A stretch of DNA of 64,000 nt, from contig NZ_SOFH01000027.1 in assembly GCF_004402495.1 (NCBI RefSeq), forward strand, positions 62,001-126,000. The letters are read 5' to 3'. How positions within the stretch are numbered: the first letter of the stretch is position 1; each line of letters begins with the position of its first letter. The notes beneath the pieces are model-generated. The model did not search any database and was not told where the DNA came from. It saw only the letters and a program-made list of their open reading frames with translations. The DNA comes from Cryobacterium sp. HLT2-28 (GTDB lineage Bacteria > Actinomycetota > Actinomycetes > Actinomycetales > Microbacteriaceae). The translations under genes were made by a program, and so were the position numbers. Positions 26,513 through 35,058 of this stretch are shown here, in pieces.

Positions 26513-27220
26513 ATGAAGTTCCAGAAAACAGCCCTCGCCGCGTCGGCCCTCGCCGCCGGCACCTTCCTCGCTCTCGCCGCCCCGCTCGCGGCCAGCGCGC
26601 ACCTCGACATCGACCCGTCGTCCACCGCGGCCGGCTCCCACGCCGTGCTCAGCTTCGCGCTGCCGCACGGCTGCGACGGCTCGCCGACAACGAGCATCAG
26701 CATCAGCATTCCGGAGAGCGTCGTCAGCGTCACCCCCACGGTCAACCCCGACTGGACCGTGGCGAAGACCTCGGTCGACCTGGCCAAGCCGATCACCGAC
26801 GCGGAGGGAAACACGATCAGCACCCGGATCGGCCGGGTCGTCTACACGGCCATCACCCCGATGGAAGACGGACGGCGCACCACCTTCGACCTCAGCGTGC
26901 CGCTCCCGGCCGACGCGGCCGGGCAGACCCTGGAGTTCCCGGTGCAGCAGACCTGTGTCACCGGGTCGACGGCCTGGGACCAGCACGCCGTGGAGGGCGA
27001 GGCCGAGCCGGAGCATCCGGCGCCGTCCGTCGCGGTGACGGCCGCCGTCGCAGGCGGTGAGCAGGGCCATGCGGCCGGTGCCACGGATGCCGAGGCGACG
27101 TCGGCCGGTGCCGCCGGCGACGACGTGCTCGCCCGGGTGCTCGGAGTCGGCGGGCTCGTCGTCGGGGCGATCGGCATCGTGCTGGCCGTGACCGGGCGAC
27201 GCACCAAGCGGTCGGTCTAG
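26513..27220 (+). CDS. ycnI: YcnI/DUF1775 copper-binding protein, membrane anchored
   Basis: I start it at the ATG at 26513 (AAGGA upstream), giving 235 residues. A signal peptide ends at about 28-30 (LAAPLAASAH), leaving the histidine of AHLDIDP at or near the mature N-terminus. In the YcnI family that histidine binds Cu(II). The beta-domain covers about 30-170, followed by an Ala/Glu-rich linker and a C-terminal membrane helix (VLGVGGLVVGAIGIVLAVTG). It is 9 bp ahead of copC and would act outside the membrane in copper handling. Confidence 0.87.
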   Translation: MKFQKTALAASALAAGTFLALAAPLAASAHLDIDPSSTAAGSHAVLSFALPHGCDGSPTTSISISIPESVVSVTPTVNPDWTVAKTSVDLAKPITDAEGNTISTRIGRVVYTAITPMEDGRRTTFDLSVPLPADAAGQTLEFPVQQTCVTGSTAWDQHAVEGEAEPEHPAPSVAVTAAVAGGEQGHAAGATDAEATSAGAAGDDVLARVLGVGGLVVGAIGIVLAVTGRRTKRSV

Positions 27221-27229
27221 GCTCGACCC

Positions 27230-27922
27230 ATGCGACGCAACAGGGAGACGCACGGCGCGGGGAACCGCCGCTGGTCGGTCAGGGTGCTCGGCGCCGCCGC
27301 CGTCGTCGCGGCACTGGTCGGGGGGTCCGCCGCGCCCGCCTTCGCGCACAACTATCCGGTCGGCTCGTCGCCGGCCGAGGGCGCCATCGTGACCGAGCAG
27401 CCGGGCACCTTCACGGTGACGACGAACGACCAGCTGCTCGACCTGCACAGCGAGGGCTCCGGGAACGCCATGGCGATCCGGGGCCCTGCCGGCGCGGCCA
27501 CCCCGCTCTACTACGGCGACGGCTGCGTCACCCTGTTCGGGCCGAGCATCGAAACCACGGCCCAGCTCGGCCAGCCGGGGGAGTACACCGTGATCTGGCA
27601 GGTCGTCTCCACCGACGGGCACGCGGTGTCGAAGGACTACACCTTCAGCTGGCAGCCGGCCGCCGGCCAGAAACTGGCCGAGGGGTCACCGGCGCTGCCC
27701 CGCTGCGGCGGCACGGCGCAGACCGGGGCGGATGCCACCGCACCCGCTTCCGCGCCGGCCGGCCCGGGCCTCGGCGACCTGGCCTGGATCGGCGGCGCCC
27801 TGGGCGCCGTCGTCCTGGCCATCGGCGCCACCCTGCTCGTGGTCAACCGGCGCGGCCGGACGTCGGCCGCCGGCCCGGAAGCGGAAGAGGAGGAGGAGGA
27901 GTCCGTCGGAGGTCGCAGGTAG
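27230..27922 (+). CDS. CopC-domain copper-resistance protein
   Basis: The 230-residue protein has a signal peptide ending at PAFAH, so the mature N-terminus would be the copper-ligand histidine of HNYPVGSSPAEGA. The CopC beta-barrel (about 40-145) ends with VSTDGHAVSKDYTFSW, whose Asp and His complete the usual Cu(II) site. A C-terminal membrane helix (IGGALGAVVLAIGATLLVV) and an acidic tail (EEEEEE) follow. It is unusual in lacking a fused or adjacent CopD domain. Confidence 0.85.
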   Translation: MRRNRETHGAGNRRWSVRVLGAAAVVAALVGGSAAPAFAHNYPVGSSPAEGAIVTEQPGTFTVTTNDQLLDLHSEGSGNAMAIRGPAGAATPLYYGDGCVTLFGPSIETTAQLGQPGEYTVIWQVVSTDGHAVSKDYTFSWQPAAGQKLAEGSPALPRCGGTAQTGADATAPASAPAGPGLGDLAWIGGALGAVVLAIGATLLVVNRRGRTSAAGPEAEEEEEESVGGRR

Positions 27923-27931
27923 AGTTGCCGG

Positions 27932-29932
27932 GTGAGTTGGAACGCCGAAATACCGTGGGATCCTGACGAGTTCGAACCACCCGACGATTTCGACGCCCCG
28001 CCCCCGCCGGAGGGCGACGCCGATGCCGCGTTCACCGGGGCATCCGGCTCGGCCGAAAATGCCTCCGGCGGGCGCCCCCCGGTAGCCGCGCCCCGTCGGG
28101 CCACCGCGAAGTTCGCCACGGCCGCGGAAGCGCTGAGCACGGTCTTCGGCTACGACTCGTTCCGCGGCGAACAGGCGCAGATCATCGACCAGGTCATCGG
28201 GGGCGGCGACGCGGTCGTGCTGATGCCCACCGGCGGCGGCAAGAGCCTCTGCTACCAGATCCCGTCGCTCGTGCGGGAGGGCACCGGCATCGTCATCTCG
28301 CCGCTGATCGCCCTGATGCAGGACCAGGTCGACGCCCTGACCGCGGTCGGCGTGCGCGCCGCGTTCCTCAACTCGAGCCAGGATTCCGCTGCCCGCGGCC
28401 AGGTCGAACGCGACTATCTTGCCGGCGACCTCGACCTGCTCTACGTCGCCCCCGAGCGGCTCTCCTCCGAGGCCACCAAACGCTTCCTCGACCGCGGCAC
28501 CATCGCGCTCTTCGCCATCGACGAGGCGCACTGCGTGTCGCAATGGGGGCACGACTTCCGGCCCGACTACCTCGCCCTGTCCGAACTGGCCGACCGCTGG
28601 CCCGACGTGCCGCGGATCGCGCTCACCGCCACGGCAACGGATGCCACCCACAAGGAACTCACCACCCGTCTGCAGCTGGGCCAGGCCCGCCACTTCGTCG
28701 CGAGCTTCGACCGGCCGAACATCCAGTACCGCATCGTCGGCAAGGCCGAACCGCGCAAGCAGCTGCTCGCCTTCATCCGCGCCGAGCACCAGGGCGACGC
28801 CGGGATCGTCTACGCGCTCAGCCGCAAGACCGTGGAGCAGACCGCCGAGTTCCTGCGCCAGAACGGCGTCAACGCGCTGCCCTACCACGCGGGCCTCGAC
28901 CAGGGCCTCCGCGCCCGCACCCAGTCCCGGTTCCTCCGCGAAGACGGCGTCGTCATCGTCGCCACGATCGCGTTCGGGATGGGCATCGACAAGCCCGACG
29001 TTCGCTTCGTCGCCCACATCGACCTGCCGAAGTCGGTCGAGGGCTACTACCAGGAGACCGGCCGCGCCGGCCGCGACGGCCTGCCGTCGACCGGCTGGCT
29101 TGCCTACGGACTGCAAGACGTCGTGCAGCAGCGCCGCATGATCGACGAGTCGCCCGGCGACCTCGCGCACCGGCGCAAGTTGTCCGCGCACCTCGACGCC
29201 ATGCTCGCACTCTGCGAGACCGTGAGCTGCCGCCGGGTGAACCTGCTGCGCTACTTCGGCCAGCCGAGCGAACCCTGCGGCAACTGCGACACCTGCCTCG
29301 AGCCCCCCGTCGGCTGGGACGGCACCGTGGCCGCGCAGAAGCTGCTCTCCACCGTCGTGCGCCTCCTGCGCGAGCGCAACCAGCGCTTCGGCGCCGGCCA
29401 GCTGATCGACATCCTGCGCGGCAAGGTGACCCCGCGCACCACCCAGCACGGCCACGACCAGCTGGCCACCTGGGGCATCGGCGCCGACCTCAGCGACCAG
29501 CAGTGGCGCGGGGTCGTGCGCCAACTCCTGGCCCAGGGATTCCTCGCCACCTCCGGAGAATACGGCACGCTCGTGCTCACGGATGCCGCCGCCGAGGTGC
29601 TCGCCGGGCGCCGCACCGTCGAACTGCGCACCGAACCCGAACGGGCCGCCCGCCCGGCGGCCGGCGCGCGGAAGAGCGCGGCGAAGGCCGCCGCCGCGGA
29701 CCTCAGCCCCGAGCAGGAAACCCTGTTCGAGGCGCTCCGCACCTGGCGCTCCGTGCAATCCAAGGAGCAGGGGGTGCCCGCGTACATCATCTTCGGCGAT
29801 GCGACCCTGCTCGCCATCGCCGCGACCCGGCCGACCAGCCTGGCCGACCTCGACGGCATCTCCGGAGTCGGCGCCAAGAAGCTCGACTCCTACGGGGCAG
29901 CGATCCTCGAGGTCGTCACGGCCGGCGCCTAG
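27932..29932 (+). CDS. recQ: ATP-dependent DNA helicase RecQ
   Basis: This 666-residue helicase uses a GTG start 9 bp after the CopC gene. An acidic disordered N-terminus (1-60) precedes the core: Walker A GGGKS at 101-105, DEAH at 197-200, and motif VI in [11 protein letters not shown] zinc-binding RecQ-Ct segment follows near 428-457 (C-E-T-V-S-C then PCGNCDTC), then a winged helix and an HRDC domain at about 585-660. It unwinds recombination and repair intermediates. The N-terminal extension of about 60 residues is longer than in E. coli RecQ. Confidence 0.95.
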   Translation: MSWNAEIPWDPDEFEPPDDFDAPPPPEGDADAAFTGASGSAENASGGRPPVAAPRRATAKFATAAEALSTVFGYDSFRGEQAQIIDQVIGGGDAVVLMPTGGGKSLCYQIPSLVREGTGIVISPLIALMQDQVDALTAVGVRAAFLNSSQDSAARGQVERDYLAGDLDLLYVAPERLSSEATKRFLDRGTIALFAIDEAHCVSQWGHDFRPDYLALSELADRWPDVPRIALTATATDATHKELTTRLQLGQARHFVASFDRPNIQYRIVGKAEPRKQLLAFIRAEHQGDAGIVYALSRKTVEQTAEFLRQNGVNALPYHAGLDQGLRARTQSRFLREDGVVIVATIAFGMGIDKPDVRFVAHIDLPKSVEGYYQETGRAGRDGLPSTGWLAYGLQDVVQQRRMIDESPGDLAHRRKLSAHLDAMLALCETVSCRRVNLLRYFGQPSEPCGNCDTCLEPPVGWDGTVAAQKLLSTVVRLLRERNQRFGAGQLIDILRGKVTPRTTQHGHDQLATWGIGADLSDQQWRGVVRQLLAQGFLATSGEYGTLVLTDAAAEVLAGRRTVELRTEPERAARPAAGARKSAAKAAAADLSPEQETLFEALRTWRSVQSKEQGVPAYIIFGDATLLAIAATRPTSLADLDGISGVGAKKLDSYGAAILEVVTAGA

Positions 29933-29935
29933 CCG

Positions 29936-30085
29936 ATGGGCGCCGAGCCGACGGGCAGCGAGCCGATGGGCGCCGGGCCGATGGGCGCCGGGCCGATGGG
30001 TGCCGGGCCGATGGGTGCTGGGCCGATGGGCGCCGAGCCGATGGGTGCTGGGCCGATGGGTGCCGAGCCGACGGGGACCGGGCCG
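29936..30085 (+). repeat. 15-bp coding minisatellite, ten units
   Basis: Ten 15-bp units of the type ATGGGYGCYGRGCCG run without interruption and encode M-G-A-(G/E)-P. Units 2 and 10 are diverged (TGSEP, TGTGP). Eight of the ten begin with an in-frame ATG. The array fills the 5' end of the methyltransferase frame directly after the recQ stop. Confidence 0.9.
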
Positions 30086-30670
30086 ATGGACTGGCCTGCC
30101 TACTACGACGCCCAGGCCGGCCGGTCCGCCCGGTCGGTGCTGGTCGAGGCCCTTCGGCGTCGGGGGGACACCCCGGCCGGTGCCGCGATCGACCTGGGTT
30201 GCGGCGAGGGCACGGAGACCCGGCACCTGCTCCGGGCCGGCTGGCGCGTCCTGGCGTTCGACGCCGACCCCGGCGCGAAGGACCTCGTGCAGCGGGGCCT
30301 GCACCCCGCGGAGCTGGGCCGGCTGGCCTTCGGCCAGGCCCGGTTCGAGGACCTGCCCGAGCTCCCTCCCGCCGACCTCGTCTACGCGGGCTTCGCCCTG
30401 CCGTTCTGCGACCCGGCCGCGTTCCCCGGGCTCTGGGCGGACATCCGTGCCGCGTTAAAACCGGGGGCCTGGTTCGCCGGTGAGCTGTTCGGGCCGCACG
30501 ACGACTGGGCCGGCCGGGCCGAAATGAACTTCCACGACCGGGCCGAGGTCGAGTCGCTGCTCGCCGGCCTGGAGATCCACAGCCTCGTCGAGGACGACCG
30601 CCCGGGCCAGTCGGCGATAGGTCCCAGGCACTGGCACGTCTTCCACATCATCGCCCGTAACCCGTCGTAA
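29936..30670 (+). CDS. SAM-dependent methyltransferase with minisatellite-encoded N-terminus
   Basis: The frame opens at 29936, 3 bp after the recQ stop, and the first 50 residues are the MGAGP/MGAEP repeat. The enzyme proper begins at M51 (base 30086, DWPAYYDAQAGR). It shows the class I SAM motif AAIDLGCGEGTETRHLL, then LAFDADPGA and a later DLVYAGFALPFCDP. The closest type is the small class I (TehB-like) methyltransferases. True start is uncertain: no ribosome site is clear before 29936 or 30086, and every repeat ATG is in frame. Substrate is unknown. Confidence 0.75.
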   Translation: MGAEPTGSEPMGAGPMGAGPMGAGPMGAGPMGAEPMGAGPMGAEPTGTGPMDWPAYYDAQAGRSARSVLVEALRRRGDTPAGAAIDLGCGEGTETRHLLRAGWRVLAFDADPGAKDLVQRGLHPAELGRLAFGQARFEDLPELPPADLVYAGFALPFCDPAAFPGLWADIRAALKPGAWFAGELFGPHDDWAGRAEMNFHDRAEVESLLAGLEIHSLVEDDRPGQSAIGPRHWHVFHIIARNPS

Positions 30671-30712
30671 CCCGTCCGCCGCGAACATCCCCGCCGCCTC
30701 GCCCCTCGCCCC

Positions 30713-30801
30713 CCGTCAAATTCGACGGAGATTTTGAGGATTCGGCGGTTTCTTGGGGTCTGCAGCCGCATTTTCGGGAATATCTCCGTCGAATTCGACG
30801 G
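30713..30801. repeat. 89-bp dispersed element with palindromic ends, copy 2
   Basis: The left end is CCGTCAAATTCGACGG (one base from the perfect palindrome) and the right end is CCGTCGAATTCGACGG (30786-30801). They are extended inward by AGATTTT and, at the right, by ATATCT. Length is exactly that of copy 1 at 14792-14880. The interior differs more but shares G/C-run and TTTT-type patches. It lies 42 bp after the methyltransferase stop. Confidence 0.85.
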
Positions 30802-31001
30802 GGAAGAGGGCCCTGGCGGTCACAGCCGAGCACGGTCGTTTGTGGATTAGCCCGACTCCAAGCGTGATACGGCTGTGGATTCCTACAAGACGTATGCCGG
30901 GGCCAGCACGCTTTGTTGTAGCCCCGTCACGCACCATTTCCGTGTGCCCGGTCCTCGACCTAGCGTGTAATAAAATTCCGCGCGAAGACGAAGGACCAAT
31001 G
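30802..31001 (+). other. Upstream region of the acyl-CoA oxidase-like gene
   Basis: With the 89-bp repeat this makes a gene-free stretch of 331 bp. It is AT-richer than the flanks. TAATAAAAT near 30968-30976 could supply a -10 box about 25 bp before the start codon, but no good -35 stands at the right spacing. AAGGA at 30991-30995 is the ribosome site. No operator-like palindrome was noticed. Confidence 0.35.
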
Positions 31002-33110
31002 ATGGTTGACACTGCCCAGCGCTACACCGCCCTCAACACGACCGGAACCCCGGCCACTCCGGCCGTCGACACCGGCCCGGTCACGGTGGCCGGTCACCCC
31101 GGCGCCCCGACCGTGAACATCGCCGCACTGAACCGCCAGCTGCTCGGCACCTGGGCCGATGTGCGGGTGCTCGCCCGCGAACTCACCGCCCGCCCCGACC
31201 TGCACCGGATCGAGGGCCAGTCGATGACCGAGCACCGTGACCGCGTGCTCGCCCAGTTGAAGATCCTCGCCGCCAACGGTCACGTGCACCGCGCATTCCC
31301 GAAGGACCTGGGCGGCTCGGACGACCACGGCGGAAACATCGCCGGCTTCGAGGAACTCGTCACCGCCGACCCGAGCCTGCAGATCAAGGCCGGCGTGCAA
31401 TGGGGCCTGTTCGGTGCGGCGGTGCTGCACCTCGGCACCAAGAAGCACCACGACGCCTATCTCCCCGGCATCATGACGCTCGAGACCCCCGGCGTCTTCG
31501 CGATGACCGAGACCGGCCACGGGTCGGATGTCGCCAGCATCGGCACGACCGCGACGTATGACCCCTCAACCCGGGAATTCGTCATCCACACCCCGTTCCG
31601 CGCGGCGTGGAAGGACTACCTCGGCAACGCCGCCAGGGACGGCGTCGCCGCCGTGCTGTTCGCGCAGCTGATCACCCAGGGGGTGAACCACGGCGTGCAC
31701 GCGTTCTGGCTGCCGCTCCGCGACGAGACCGGGGCGTTCCTGCCCGGAATCGGGGGCGAGGACGACGGCCTCAAGGGCGGGCTCAACGGCATCGACAACG
31801 GCCGGCTGCACTTCGACCAGGTGCGCATCCCCCGGGAGAACCTGCTCAACCGCTACGGCGACGTCGCCGTGGACGGCAAGTACAGCAGCGCGATCGCGAG
31901 CCCGGGGCGTCGCTTCTTCACCATGCTCGGCACCCTCGTGCAGGGGCGCGTCTCGCTCGACGGCGCCGCCACCCAGGCCTCGGCGATGGCCCTGACCATC
32001 GCGATCACCTACGGCAGCCAGCGACGCCAGTTCACCGCCGGCAGCGACACCGACGAAGAGGTCATCCTCGACTACCAGCGCCACCAGCGCCGCCTGCTGC
32101 CCCGCCTGGCCACGACCTATGCGCAGACCTTCGCGCACGACCAGTTCCTGGTCAAGTTCGACCAGGTCTTCAGCGGCACGGCCGACACCGACTCCGACCG
32201 CCAGGACCTGGAAACCCTGGCAGCCGCTCTCAAGCCGTTGTCGACCTGGCATGCCCTCGACACCCTCCAGGAGGCCCGCGAGGCCTGCGGCGGGGCCGGT
32301 TTCCTGGCCGAGAACCGCCTCGTCGGGTTGCGGGCCGACCTCGACGTCTACGCCACCTTCGAGGGCGACAACAACGTGCTGCTGCAGCTCGTCGCCAAGC
32401 GCCTGCTCACCGACTACAGCCGCAAGTTCGCCCATGCCGGCACCGGTGTGCTCGCCCGCTACGTCGTGGCCCAGGCCGCGGACCGCGCCTACCACGGCAC
32501 CGGACTCCGCACGCTGGCGCAGGCCGTGTCCGACTTCGGTTCGACCGCCCGCTCGGTCGGCGCCCTCCGGGAGACCAATGTGCAGCGGGAGCTGCTCACC
32601 GACCGGGTCGAGACCATGATCGGCGAGATCGCCGGCAAGTTGCGCCCGGCCGCGAAGCTCCCGGCGAAGGAAGCCGCCGCTCTCTTCAACTCGTACCAGG
32701 ACGCCCTGATCGAGGCCGCCCGTTCGCACGGCGAGCTGCTGCAGTGGGAGGCGTTCACCCAGGCCGTGGAGGCCACCGAAGACGAGGGCAACCGGCAGGT
32801 GCTCACCTGGCTGCGCGACCTCTTCGGGCTCGGCCTGGTCGAGAAGCACCTGGCCTGGTACCTGATCAACGGCAGGCTCTCGGCGCAGCGCGCCCAGTCG
32901 GTGACGGCCTACATCGACCGGATCATCGCGCGGCTGCGTCCGCACGCGATCGACCTCGTCGACGCGTTCGGCTACAGCCAGGACCACCTCCGATCGAGCA
33001 TCGCCAGCGGCGCCGAGAAGGACCGGCAGGACGAGGCCCGCGACTACTACCGCACCCTGCGGGCGTCCGGGCAGGCCCCCGCCCCCGAGAAGGCGGCGAA
33101 GAAGAAGTAG
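31002..33110 (+). CDS. Acyl-CoA oxidase/dehydrogenase family protein
   Basis: The gene gives 702 residues from the second of two adjacent ATGs, which has the better spacing to AAGGA. It resembles acyl-CoA oxidases: an N-terminal helical domain, FAMTETGHGSDVASIGTTATYD at about 166-187 for FAD and substrate contact, a beta domain, FDQVRIPRENLLNRYGDV, a helical domain with GRVSLDGAATQAS, then EACGGAGFLAENRL and YATFEGDNNVLLQLVAKRLL. It would introduce the 2,3 double bond into an acyl-CoA. The C-terminal 200 residues fit the ACOX domain. It stands alone, ending in a lysine-rich AAKKK. Confidence 0.88.
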   Translation: MVDTAQRYTALNTTGTPATPAVDTGPVTVAGHPGAPTVNIAALNRQLLGTWADVRVLARELTARPDLHRIEGQSMTEHRDRVLAQLKILAANGHVHRAFPKDLGGSDDHGGNIAGFEELVTADPSLQIKAGVQWGLFGAAVLHLGTKKHHDAYLPGIMTLETPGVFAMTETGHGSDVASIGTTATYDPSTREFVIHTPFRAAWKDYLGNAARDGVAAVLFAQLITQGVNHGVHAFWLPLRDETGAFLPGIGGEDDGLKGGLNGIDNGRLHFDQVRIPRENLLNRYGDVAVDGKYSSAIASPGRRFFTMLGTLVQGRVSLDGAATQASAMALTIAITYGSQRRQFTAGSDTDEEVILDYQRHQRRLLPRLATTYAQTFAHDQFLVKFDQVFSGTADTDSDRQDLETLAAALKPLSTWHALDTLQEAREACGGAGFLAENRLVGLRADLDVYATFEGDNNVLLQLVAKRLLTDYSRKFAHAGTGVLARYVVAQAADRAYHGTGLRTLAQAVSDFGSTARSVGALRETNVQRELLTDRVETMIGEIAGKLRPAAKLPAKEAAALFNSYQDALIEAARSHGELLQWEAFTQAVEATEDEGNRQVLTWLRDLFGLGLVEKHLAWYLINGRLSAQRAQSVTAYIDRIIARLRPHAIDLVDAFGYSQDHLRSSIASGAEKDRQDEARDYYRTLRASGQAPAPEKAAKKK

Positions 33111-33249
33111 CAGGTCGTACCCAGGTACGAGGCTGGGCGGCCCAGGTGGGGCCGCCCGGCCGATGCGCGCCGCATCCGTCGCCCGTAGCGTCGTTGGTAG
33201 CCGTTGTCAGATACGCGACAACGGCCCCGCGACGAAAACGAGGAGACGG

Positions 33250-34182
33250 ATGATCCAGGCACAGTCCCTGACCAAACGCTACGGAAGCAAGACGGCGGTC
33301 GACGCGGTCGACTTCACCGTGCAGCCCGGCAAGGTGACCGGCCTGCTGGGCCCGAACGGAGCCGGCAAAAGCACCACCATGCGCATGATCGTGGGGCTGG
33401 ACCGGCCGAGCGCCGGTTCGGTCACCGTGAACGGCAAGCACTACCGCGAACACGCGGCGCCGCTCCGCGAGGTGGGCGTGCTGCTCGACGCGAAGGCCGT
33501 GCACACCGGCCGTTCGGCCCGCAACCACCTTCTGGCCCTGGCCGCCACCCACGGCATCCCCGCCGGCCGGGTGGACGAGGTGATCGAACTCACCGGGCTC
33601 GGCTCCGTCGCCCGCAAGCGGGTCGGCGGCTTCTCCCTCGGCATGGGGCAGCGCCTCGGCATCGCCGCGGCCCTGCTCGGCGACCCCGCCGTGCTCATCC
33701 TCGACGAGCCGGTCAACGGCCTCGACCCGGAGGGCGTCCAGTGGGTGCGTCGCCTGATGCGCCACCTCGCCGCCGAGGGGCGCACCGTGCTCCTCTCCTC
33801 CCACCTGATGAGCGAAATGGCGCTCACCGCCGACCACCTGATCATGCTCGGCCGGGGACGCGTGATAGCGGATGCCCCGGTCGCCGACATCATCGGCGGC
33901 TCCGGGAGCAACACGGTGCGGGTGCGCAGCCCGCAGGCCACCCGCCTGGCCACCCTGCTCGCCCAGCCCGACGTGACCGTCACGGCCGGCGAGCAGGACA
34001 CGCTCGACGTGACCGGCATCTCCGCCGTGGAGATCGGCGAACAGGCCGCCGCCGCGGGGATCGTGCTGCACGAGCTCACCAGCATCGGCGCGTCGCTCGA
34101 GGACGCCTACATGGCCCTCACCCACAACGAGGTGGAGTACCGCACGGGAGGCTCCGCGGAACTGCAGGAGGCAGCACGATGA
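33250..34182 (+). CDS. ABC transporter ATP-binding protein
   Basis: The start is the ATG at 33250 with AGGAGACGG; 310 residues. Walker A is GPNGAGKST at 34-42, the signature is FSLGMGQRLG, Walker B is VLILDEP and the switch is SSHLMSE. The C-terminal 90 residues match the DUF4162-type tail of drug and peptide exporters. It overlaps the permease gene by ATGA and precedes a two-component system, a layout typical of antibiotic or lantibiotic response exporters. Confidence 0.92.
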   Translation: MIQAQSLTKRYGSKTAVDAVDFTVQPGKVTGLLGPNGAGKSTTMRMIVGLDRPSAGSVTVNGKHYREHAAPLREVGVLLDAKAVHTGRSARNHLLALAATHGIPAGRVDEVIELTGLGSVARKRVGGFSLGMGQRLGIAAALLGDPAVLILDEPVNGLDPEGVQWVRRLMRHLAAEGRTVLLSSHLMSEMALTADHLIMLGRGRVIADAPVADIIGGSGSNTVRVRSPQATRLATLLAQPDVTVTAGEQDTLDVTGISAVEIGEQAAAAGIVLHELTSIGASLEDAYMALTHNEVEYRTGGSAELQEAAR

Positions 34183-35048
34183 CCACGACCACACTGCCCA
34201 CCGCCCCCGAGGCCGCTCCGAACGCGACACCGTCCGGCCCGGGGAAGGACGCGGCGGCCATCCGGCTGAGCGCGGCAGGCCTCATCCGTTCGGAGTGGAT
34301 CAAACTGCGCAGCGTGCGTTCGACCGTCTGGTCGTACGCGCTGCTCGTGGTGTTCTCCCTCGGACTGGCCGCGATCATGTCCGCCTCGCTGGACCTGCAG
34401 GGCGCCGACGTCTCGATGGTGCCGGCCGCGAACCAGGCCACCTTCGTGGCCCAGGCCTCGACCTTCGGGGTGTTCTTCGGGCAGCTGATCGTCGCCGTCC
34501 TCGGCGTGCTGACCATCAGCGGCGAATACTCTACCGGCATGATCCGGTCCACCCTGGCCGCCGTGCCGAACCGGCTGCCTGCCCTCTGGGCGAAGGCCGC
34601 CGTGCTGTTCGTGACGACCTTCCTGGTCGGCCTGGTCAGCACCGTCGGGTCCTACCTGGTCTCCTCGGCCGTGCTCTCCGGCAAGGGGTTGCACGCCGGC
34701 CTGTTCGATCCGGCCGTGCTCTTCCCGGTGCTCGGCGGGGCCCTCTACCTGGGCCTGATCGCGGTCTTCGCCCTCGGAATCGGAACGATCGTGCGCAGCG
34801 GCGCCGGCGGCATCGCCGTCGTCCTCGGCATTGTGCTGCTTGTGCCGATCGTGCTGCAGATGATCCCCGCCGCGTGGGCGACCTCGCTGCTGCCCTACCT
34901 GGTCTCCAACGCCGGCATCAACATGTTCGGGCTGATGTCGTTCAGCCAGGTGCCGATCGAATGGTGGGTCGACCTGCTCGTCGTTCTCGGCTGGCTCGCG
35001 GCCGGCCTGGTCGGCGCAGCGGTGCTGCTGAAGCGGCGGGACGCGTAG
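34179..35048 (+). CDS. ABC-2 type permease
   Basis: The 289-residue protein has a proline-rich cytoplasmic N-terminus, then LIRSEWIKLRSVRSTVWSYALL leading into about six membrane helices, with TISGEYSTGMIRSTLAAVPNR between. This is the ABC-2 family paired with the preceding ATPase. The SEWIKLRSVRST start is characteristic of actinobacterial exporters of this type. Substrate unknown. Confidence 0.9.
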   Translation: MTTTTLPTAPEAAPNATPSGPGKDAAAIRLSAAGLIRSEWIKLRSVRSTVWSYALLVVFSLGLAAIMSASLDLQGADVSMVPAANQATFVAQASTFGVFFGQLIVAVLGVLTISGEYSTGMIRSTLAAVPNRLPALWAKAAVLFVTTFLVGLVSTVGSYLVSSAVLSGKGLHAGLFDPAVLFPVLGGALYLGLIAVFALGIGTIVRSGAGGIAVVLGIVLLVPIVLQMIPAAWATSLLPYLVSNAGINMFGLMSFSQVPIEWWVDLLVVLGWLAAGLVGAAVLLKRRDA

Positions 35049-35058
35049 AGTCCACAGA

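Noticed and set aside
27686-30304. A long antisense open frame opposite recQ and copC (872 codons)
   Set aside because: It has no recognisable domain, and the sense strand carries complete RecQ and CopC. The frame is open only because of codon bias.
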